This document shows positions 35,407-44,359 of a stretch of DNA of 44,359 nucleotides, one piece after another. Where the stretch lies: contig JAQSDW010000089.1 in assembly GCA_029946105.1 (NCBI GenBank), positions 1-44,359 of the forward strand, given 5' to 3'. The notes beneath the pieces were generated by a model. It saw only the letters and a list, made by a program, of their open reading frames with translations, was not told the origin of the DNA and searched no databases. The DNA is from Reyranella sp. Its GTDB lineage: Bacteria > Pseudomonadota > Alphaproteobacteria > Reyranellales > Reyranellaceae. Position numbers and translations under genes: made by a program. The stretch's first letter is position 1. The number at the start of each line of letters is the position of its first letter.

Positions 35407-37161
35407 ATGACAATCAACCTCAGCCTCCCCCAAAAGGAGTCGGAGATTAAGCCGCGTATCACCGTCGTGGGTGTCGGCGGCGCGGGCGGAAACGCCGTCA
35501 ACAACATGATCAGCGCCGCGCTGGAAGGCGTGGAGTTCATCGTCGCCAACTCCGATGCGCAGGCGCTCGGCCAGTCGCTCGCCGACCGGCGGGTGCAGCT
35601 CGGCATCACCATCACCCAGGGATTGGGCGCCGGCGCCCGGCCGGAAGTCGGTCGTCAGGCGGCCGAGGAAGCGCTGCCCGAGATCCTGCAGCTGCTCGAT
35701 GGCGCCAACATGGTGTTCGTCACCGCCGGCATGGGCGGCGGCACCGGCACGGGGGCCGCGCCCGTGATCGCCGCCGCGGCGCGCGAACAGGGCATCCTCA
35801 CCATCGGTGTCGTGACCAAGCCGTTCCATTTCGAGGGCCGTCGCCGCATGCAGTCGGCAGAGCAGGGCATCCTGGAACTGGAGAAGGTGGTCGACACGCT
35901 GATCGTCATTCCCAACCAGAACCTGTTCAAGATCGCCAACGAGAAGACCACCTTCGCCGACGCCTTCAAGATGGCCGACGACGTGCTGCACATGGGCGTG
36001 CGCGGCGTCACCGATCTCATGGTCATGCCGGGTCTCATCAATCTCGACTTCGCCGACATCCGCACGGTCATGGGCGAGATGGGCAAGGCGATGATGGGCA
36101 CCGGCGAGGCCGAGGGGCCGGACCGCAGCCGGGTCGCCGCCGAATCGGCGATCTCCAACCCGCTGCTGGAGGATCATTCGATGAAGGGCGCCAAGGGCGT
36201 TCTCATCAACATCACCGGCGGCCTCGACATGACGTTGCACGAAGTCGACGAGGCGGCCAACCGCATCCGCGAGGAAGTCGACGCCGACGCCAACATCATC
36301 TTCGGCTCGACCTTCGATGCCACGATGCAGGGCCGCATGCGGGTCTCGGTGGTCGCCACCGGGATCGCGGCGATGGCAGCCCAGCAGCCGACGCCGAACT
36401 ACCTGTCGCTCGACATGAACCGCCCGATGCAGACCGGGCAGCCCGCGCTCAGCCGCCCGGCCATGCCGCCGGTCGGCCGTGTCGCCATGCCGACCGCCGC
36501 AATGGCCGCACCCGCCGCGCCGATGCCCGCGGCACCGGTCATGGCGGCTCCGGTTGCGGCAGCGCCCGTGGCGCCGCCGCCGGCTCCGATCGTCGCTCCG
36601 CCGGCGCCGCCGGCAATGACGTATGAGCCTGCCCCGGCAGCCATGGCTGAAGCACCCATCCCGGCGCAGATCATGGCCGCACCGGTCGAAGCCCCCGCGC
36701 CTGTCGTCGCTCCGGTGGTCATGGCGGCCCCGCCGGTCGCCGCGCCATTCGTGGCGCCGGCGCCTGTTGCGGCACCTGCCGCCGCGCCTGCCCTCCAAAA
36801 GCCGCTGGTCGACGAGAACGACTGGCGTGTCAGCCGTCCGGCGATGAAGCCGGCGGTGCGTGCTCCTGAGGCGGCGACGCGACCGATGGCCGCGCGGGCA
36901 GCCGGCGACAGCCGATCGCCCAACCTCTTCCAGCGCATCACCGGTGCCTTTTCGGCGCCGAAGCCGCTGGCTGCGGCGGCTCCCGCCGAGCCGCCGGCGC
37001 GTGCCGCACCGGAAAACGTCGTGGCCGTTGCCCCCAAGCCTGTTGTGCGGGCGGCGCCCGTGCAGACCTCGATCAGCCTCGACGTCACCGAGCGGACCAA
37101 ACCCGCACGAGACGACGATGACCTGCAAATTCCTGCATTCCTGCGCCGGCAAGCCAACTGA
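35407..37161 (+). CDS. ftsZ: Cell division protein FtsZ
   Basis: FtsZ is the tubulin-like GTPase that forms the Z-ring. The 584-residue protein has [14 protein letters not shown] near residue 22, the tubulin signature GGGTGTG at 110-116, and the T7 synergy loop near [11 protein letters not shown]. The GTPase core ends near 325. A long linker of roughly 240 residues, dominated by Ala, Pro, Met and Val, leads to the conserved C-terminal peptide [11 protein letters not shown] that binds FtsA and other partners. Long linkers are known in Alphaproteobacteria. The ATG at 35407 has GGAG at 35395-35398; an upstream in-frame TTG (35389) is not needed. Confidence 0.98.
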   Translation: MTINLSLPQKESEIKPRITVVGVGGAGGNAVNNMISAALEGVEFIVANSDAQALGQSLADRRVQLGITITQGLGAGARPEVGRQAAEEALPEILQLLDGANMVFVTAGMGGGTGTGAAPVIAAAAREQGILTIGVVTKPFHFEGRRRMQSAEQGILELEKVVDTLIVIPNQNLFKIANEKTTFADAFKMADDVLHMGVRGVTDLMVMPGLINLDFADIRTVMGEMGKAMMGTGEAEGPDRSRVAAESAISNPLLEDHSMKGAKGVLINITGGLDMTLHEVDEAANRIREEVDADANIIFGSTFDATMQGRMRVSVVATGIAAMAAQQPTPNYLSLDMNRPMQTGQPALSRPAMPPVGRVAMPTAAMAAPAAPMPAAPVMAAPVAAAPVAPPPAPIVAPPAPPAMTYEPAPAAMAEAPIPAQIMAAPVEAPAPVVAPVVMAAPPVAAPFVAPAPVAAPAAAPALQKPLVDENDWRVSRPAMKPAVRAPEAATRPMAARAAGDSRSPNLFQRITGAFSAPKPLAAAAPAEPPARAAPENVVAVAPKPVVRAAPVQTSISLDVTERTKPARDDDDLQIPAFLRRQAN

Positions 37162-37193
37162 CTCGGATTTGAGAGTTCTCCACGCATCCTATC

Positions 37194-37220
37194 GAGGGGC
37201 CGTTCGGCCCCTCTTTTTTT
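37194..37220 (+). terminator. Rho-independent terminator of the dcw cluster
   Basis: GAGGGGCCG (37194-37202) and CGGCCCCTC (37205-37213) form a perfect 9-base-pair stem with a 2-base loop, followed by seven T residues. It lies 33 bases after the ftsZ stop and separates the dcw transcript from bamD. Confidence 0.95.
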
Positions 37221-37269
37221 GGCCGCCGCGTGATATAACCCGGCGGCACATCGGTTTGACGGATGGGAA

Positions 37270-38115
37270 ATGTCGATAGCGGGCGTAGTTGGAAGTGGAC
37301 GGGTTCTGGCAACGCTGGGGCTGGCGCTGGCATGGCTTACGGGGGCAGGTCTGGCGCTGGGCCTGGCCGGTTGCGGTTCGTCGGACGACGACAAGAACTA
37401 CGTCGAGACACCGGTCGAGCAACTCTACAACAATGCGCTCGATCAGCTCGGCGTCCAGGAATACAAGAAGGCCGCCAAGGGCTTCGAGGAAGTCGACCGC
37501 CAGCATCCCTATTCGGTGTGGGCCACCAAGGCCCAGCTCATGGCCGCCTTCGCCTACTATCAGTCGAACAAGTACGACGATGCCATCATTGCGCTGGACC
37601 GCTTCATCCAGCTCCATCCCGGCCATCGCGATCTGGCCTATGCCTACTATCTGAAGGCGCTCTGCTACTACGAGCAGATTTCCGACGTCGGACGCGATCA
37701 GCGCGTGACGCAGCAGGCGCTCGAAGCGCTGGCCGAAGTGGTCAAGCGCTTCTCCGGATCGCCCTACGCACGCGATGCGCGCCTGAAGGTCGAACTCGCC
37801 ATCGACCATCTGGCCGGCAAGGAGATGGCCGTCGGCCGCTACTACCAGGCGAACCAGCAATATGTCGGGGCGATCAATCGATATCGCGTCGTGATCGAGC
37901 GCTATCAGACGACCACCCACGTGCCCGAAGCGCTGCATCGGCTCGTCGAGAGCTATCTCTCCCTGGGCGTGAAGAGCGAAGCTCAGGAGAATGCCGCCGT
38001 GCTGGGCTTCAATTACCCCGGCAGCGAATGGTACCAGGACAGCTACTTCCTGATGACGGGCGAAGGCCAAAGGCCGTCGGACGAGAAGCCCGGCTGGTTC
38101 TTTGGGTTGTTCTGA
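37270..38115 (+). CDS. bamD: Outer membrane protein assembly factor BamD (lipoprotein)
   Basis: BamD is the essential lipoprotein of the BAM complex, which inserts beta-barrel proteins in the outer membrane. The 281-residue protein has a signal sequence ending in the lipobox LAGC with the lipidated cysteine at 35, then TPR repeats. Landmarks are TPVEQLYNNALDQL, FEEVDRQHPYSVWATKAQLM, LDRFIQLHPGHRDLAYAYYL and VPEALHRLVESYLSLG. In many alphaproteobacteria lpxC lies between ftsZ and bamD; here it does not. Confidence 0.96.
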   Translation: MSIAGVVGSGRVLATLGLALAWLTGAGLALGLAGCGSSDDDKNYVETPVEQLYNNALDQLGVQEYKKAAKGFEEVDRQHPYSVWATKAQLMAAFAYYQSNKYDDAIIALDRFIQLHPGHRDLAYAYYLKALCYYEQISDVGRDQRVTQQALEALAEVVKRFSGSPYARDARLKVELAIDHLAGKEMAVGRYYQANQQYVGAINRYRVVIERYQTTTHVPEALHRLVESYLSLGVKSEAQENAAVLGFNYPGSEWYQDSYFLMTGEGQRPSDEKPGWFFGLF

Positions 38116-38124
38116 CGGGGCTGC

Positions 38125-42435
<4,311 letters not shown>

Positions 42436-42501
42436 TATCGGCAAGGCGCTTGCTGCATCATGAAACCGTCGTTTACTGGATCCCTCGCTGGAGTTGATTG
42501 A

Positions 42502-43536
42502 ATGGACTTGTCCCGTTTTCCGCGTCGTAGCTACACCCACGCCCCCACGCCGATCGAGCTGCTGACGCATTTTTCCAAGGCACTGGCCGCGAGCTGTCCG
42601 GGCGGCGTCGGTCCAGAGATCTGGATCAAGCGCGACGATCTGCTGGGCCTTTTTCCCGGCGGCAACAAGACGCGCAAACTCGAGTTCCTGGCGGCGGATG
42701 CTCTGGCACAGGGTGCCGATACGCTGATCACCTGCGGCGCGCCGCAGTCCAATCACTGCCGCATCACCCTCTCCGCCGCGGTCAAGGAAGGGCTGAAATG
42801 CCGCTTCGTGATCGAGGAGCGCGTCCCCGGCAGCTACAGCAAGGAGGCCGGCGGCAATAATTTCATGTTCGAGCTGATGGGAGTCGAGGCCATCACCGTG
42901 GTGCCCGGCGGTTCGGATATGGCCGCGGCAATGTCGCGGGTCGCGCAGGAAGTCGCCTCGCTCGGCCGCACGGGCTACATCATCCCGGGCGGCGGTTCGA
43001 ACGCGATCGGTGGTTTGGGCTATGTCGCCTGCGTGCAGGAAATGCAGCAGCAATGGTTTGATATGGGACTGGCGCTCGATGTCGTCGTGGTCGGTTCGGG
43101 CAGTTCGGGCACCCATGGCGGCATGGTGGCGGGCTTCTTCGGCAACAACATCAGGATCCCGTTGATCGGCATCGGCGTCAGCCGCGATCCGGCCGACCAG
43201 GAGCCGCTGGTCTACAAGGAGGCGCAGGCGGTGGCCGATCTGCTCGGGATCGGAAAAATTCCACGCGAGGCAGTGAAGAGCTTCGGTGGCTTCTGGCAGC
43301 CGAAATACTCCGTGCCCAACGCCAAGATGGTCGAAGCCGTGCAGATGCTGGCGCGGACCGAAGGTGTGCTGCTCGACCCGGTCTATACCGGAAAGATCAT
43401 GGCGGGCCTGATCGGCCTCGCGCGCCAGGGCCACTTCAAGCCCAACGCCAAGGTGCTCTTCATGCACACCGGCGGACTGCCCTCGCTCGATGTCTATCAG
43501 GATGTCGTGCTGGGTCGGACGGTGTTGAAGGATTAG
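42502..43536 (+). CDS. dcyD: D-cysteine desulfhydrase (PLP-dependent, ACC deaminase family)
   Basis: The enzyme class breaks D-cysteine into pyruvate, ammonia and sulfide. The 344-residue fold-type II PLP protein has WIKRDDLLGLFPGGNKTRKLEFL with the PLP lysine K56, then GADTLITCGAPQSNHCRITLSAA, IPGGGSNAIGGLGYV, GSGSSGTHGGM and EGVLLDPVYTGKIMAGLIGL. Related enzymes of the same family are ACC deaminase and L-cysteate sulfo-lyase, which cannot be excluded. The N-terminal DLSRFPRRSYTHAPTPIELL fits the desulfhydrase branch. It is preceded by the truncated propeller ORF and a 66-base gap; GGAG occurs about 15 bases before the start. Confidence 0.85.
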   Translation: MDLSRFPRRSYTHAPTPIELLTHFSKALAASCPGGVGPEIWIKRDDLLGLFPGGNKTRKLEFLAADALAQGADTLITCGAPQSNHCRITLSAAVKEGLKCRFVIEERVPGSYSKEAGGNNFMFELMGVEAITVVPGGSDMAAAMSRVAQEVASLGRTGYIIPGGGSNAIGGLGYVACVQEMQQQWFDMGLALDVVVVGSGSSGTHGGMVAGFFGNNIRIPLIGIGVSRDPADQEPLVYKEAQAVADLLGIGKIPREAVKSFGGFWQPKYSVPNAKMVEAVQMLARTEGVLLDPVYTGKIMAGLIGLARQGHFKPNAKVLFMHTGGLPSLDVYQDVVLGRTVLKD

Positions 43537-43537
43537 G

Positions 43538-43637
43538 GCGGGATGACACCAAGTCGAATCGGCTGAGCACCTGTCGGAGGAGCACGCCCGATCGCAGTGG
43601 CGCGTCTGGATGACGAACGGACCTCAAATCATCCCGC
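43538..43637. repeat. Nine-base inverted repeat bounding 82 bases
   Basis: GCGGGATGA at 43538-43546 and TCATCCCGC at 43629-43637 are exact inverted copies, flanking an 82-base segment in the gap between the desulfhydrase and SRPBCC genes. The genes are convergent, so the arms could form a shared terminator base or be the ends of a tiny mobile remnant. No T-run follows either arm. Confidence 0.4.
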
Positions 43638-43713
43638 TCTAGGTCGGCGCCGCAGTCCTAGATCGTGCGCGTCGCCTCGTCGACGTCGGGTCGCACGGCT
43701 CAGGCCCATTCGC

Positions 43714-44217
43714 TCATTTGCCTCTGAGCTTCGCAATGTGGAGAGCCAGTTTCGCCAGCGTTTGCCCACCGTATTCGACGGCGCCAAAGCCGATCGCCCA
43801 TTCTCGTCGCTCCCTGGACGGATGCATCTGGCGGAGCGTGAGGACGGTCTTGCCGTCGCTTTGTTCATCGAAGGTGAGGAGCATTCGGAATCGAACGGGG
43901 TCGTTGTCTTGATCTGAACCGTGCTCGACCTCGATGAGGGCCGGGGCCTCCATGCGGAGAAAAACCATTCGGTTGCTGTAGCGAGTGCCATCGCGAGCAA
44001 CCATGTCGAAGCGCCAGACCCCGCCCGGCTTGAGGTCGATCTCCCTGGTTTCGATCGCCATGCCCTCGGGCCCAAACCACTGTTGTATTTGATCGGGGTC
44101 CGTCCAGGCGGCGTAAACGAGGCTCCGGGGCGCATCGATGACTCGACCCAGTACAATTTCGCGATCGAGAGGCCAGTCTCGCCAGGGAGAAGCGGCATTC
44201 TTGGGTGAGTCGCTCAT
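43714..44217 (-). CDS. SRPBCC/AHSA1 domain protein
   Basis: The 167-residue protein matches the activator of Hsp90 ATPase 1-like (AHSA1) branch of the START/SRPBCC fold: LDREIVLGRVIDAPRSLVYAAWTDPDQIQQWFGPEG at the N-terminus, then EIDLKPGGVWRFDMVARDG and the C-terminal FGAVEYGGQTLAKLALHI helix. These proteins bind hydrophobic ligands in a deep cavity; function is usually unknown. It begins 4 bases after the stop of an ArsR-type regulator gene on the same strand, a very common two-gene unit in which the regulator controls the pair. Confidence 0.92.
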   Translation of the reverse strand: MSDSPKNAASPWRDWPLDREIVLGRVIDAPRSLVYAAWTDPDQIQQWFGPEGMAIETREIDLKPGGVWRFDMVARDGTRYSNRMVFLRMEAPALIEVEHGSDQDNDPVRFRMLLTFDEQSDGKTVLTLRQMHPSRERREWAIGFGAVEYGGQTLAKLALHIAKLRGK

Positions 44218-44221
44218 CGTC

Positions 44222-44359
44222 TCAATTCTTTCTCTTCATGTGGGCGATGTGGGCTTCCAGGCGATCGAGGCGTTTCTCCCAGGCAGAAACATGCTGGTGT
44301 ATCCACGCTTCGGTCGCATGAAGGGCGTGGGGCTCGATCCTGCAGGTTCTGATGCGTCC
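44222..44359 (-). CDS. ArsR-family transcriptional regulator, C-terminal part only
   Basis: The frame enters from the right edge of the window and encodes 45 residues before TGA at 44224-44222. The visible end, RTCRIEPHALHATEAWIHQH followed by VSAWEKRLDRLEAHIAHMKR, matches the last helix of winged-helix ArsR regulators that precede SRPBCC genes. The DNA-binding part lies outside the window, so effector and specificity cannot be judged. Confidence 0.82.
   Translation of the reverse strand, partial: GRIRTCRIEPHALHATEAWIHQHVSAWEKRLDRLEAHIAHMKRKN

Noticed and set aside
36480..36800. Repetitive GCC/CCG-rich stretch as a DNA repeat or array
   Set aside because: It is the coding sequence for the Ala/Pro linker of FtsZ; irregular units and no conserved spacer rule out a CRISPR or other DNA array.
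33928..37152. 1074-codon open frame antisense to ftsA and ftsZ
   Set aside because: The translation is His/Arg/Gly/Asp rich and low in complexity with no domain; it mirrors the third-position GC bias of ftsA and ftsZ, which are certain genes.

Overview
The window is a GC-rich, gene-dense chromosomal segment. Gene order and protein features point to an alphaproteobacterium: a ctaB-coxF-ctaG-ctaE-DUF983-SURF1 block, a meso-DAP type MurE, an FtsZ with a long Ala/Pro linker, and bamD-recN-ligA directly after the division cluster. A Rhodospirillales/Reyranella-like or Hyphomicrobiales-like host is a guess; the genus cannot be read from the sequence. No tRNA, CRISPR array or prophage was seen.

Layout. 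(1) 1-3635: end of a cytochrome c oxidase (aa3) biogenesis operon, with heme O synthase cut by the window edge, a CoxF-like peptide, CtaG, subunit III, a strong terminator, then a DUF983 protein and SURF1. (2) 3632-8142: M32 carboxypeptidase, a DUF1272 zinc protein, threonine synthase and an M16 peptidase. (3) 8143-12814: an accessory patch. It holds a DUF559 nuclease-fold gene bracketed by inverted REP-like palindromes, an aspartyl beta-hydroxylase on the minus strand, a GNAT acetyltransferase, an intradiol dioxygenase, and an ABC importer ATPase and permease separated by a second inverted pair of the same palindrome. (4) 12815-15476: an unexplained 469-base gap and uvrB on the minus strand. 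(5) 15535-18119: TauE/SafE-like permease, TerB/J-domain protein, zinc amidase, and the RNase P RNA gene, whose apparent promoter lies in the end of the amidase gene. (6) 18128-37220: a complete dcw cluster, mraZ-rsmH-ftsL-ftsI-murE-murF-mraY-murD-ftsW-murG-murC-murB-ddl-ftsQ-ftsA-ftsZ, preceded by a four-box MraZ operator and closed by a perfect terminator. (7) 37270-41995: bamD, recN, ligA. (8) 41992-44359: a truncated beta-propeller-like ORF, a D-cysteine desulfhydrase, and an SRPBCC/ArsR pair on the minus strand cut by the window edge.

How the genes work together. The dcw genes make lipid-linked peptidoglycan precursor from UDP-MurNAc to lipid II (MurC, D, E, F, MraY, MurG, with MurB and Ddl supplying substrates) and build the divisome that uses it (FtsZ, A, Q, L, W, I). 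From mraZ to ftsQ almost every junction is a short overlap or a gap under 5 bases, so translation is probably coupled along the whole run. MraZ probably represses its own operon through the boxes at 18215-18248. The amidase upstream fits the same cell-wall theme.

The most unusual signal is the REP-like palindrome family (four copies, within 8170-8573 and 11930-12027). One inverted pair bounds the DUF559 gene so tightly that one copy supplies its likely ribosome-binding site and the other lies in its 3' reading frame. This suggests a gene cassette in which the nuclease and the repeat may move together.
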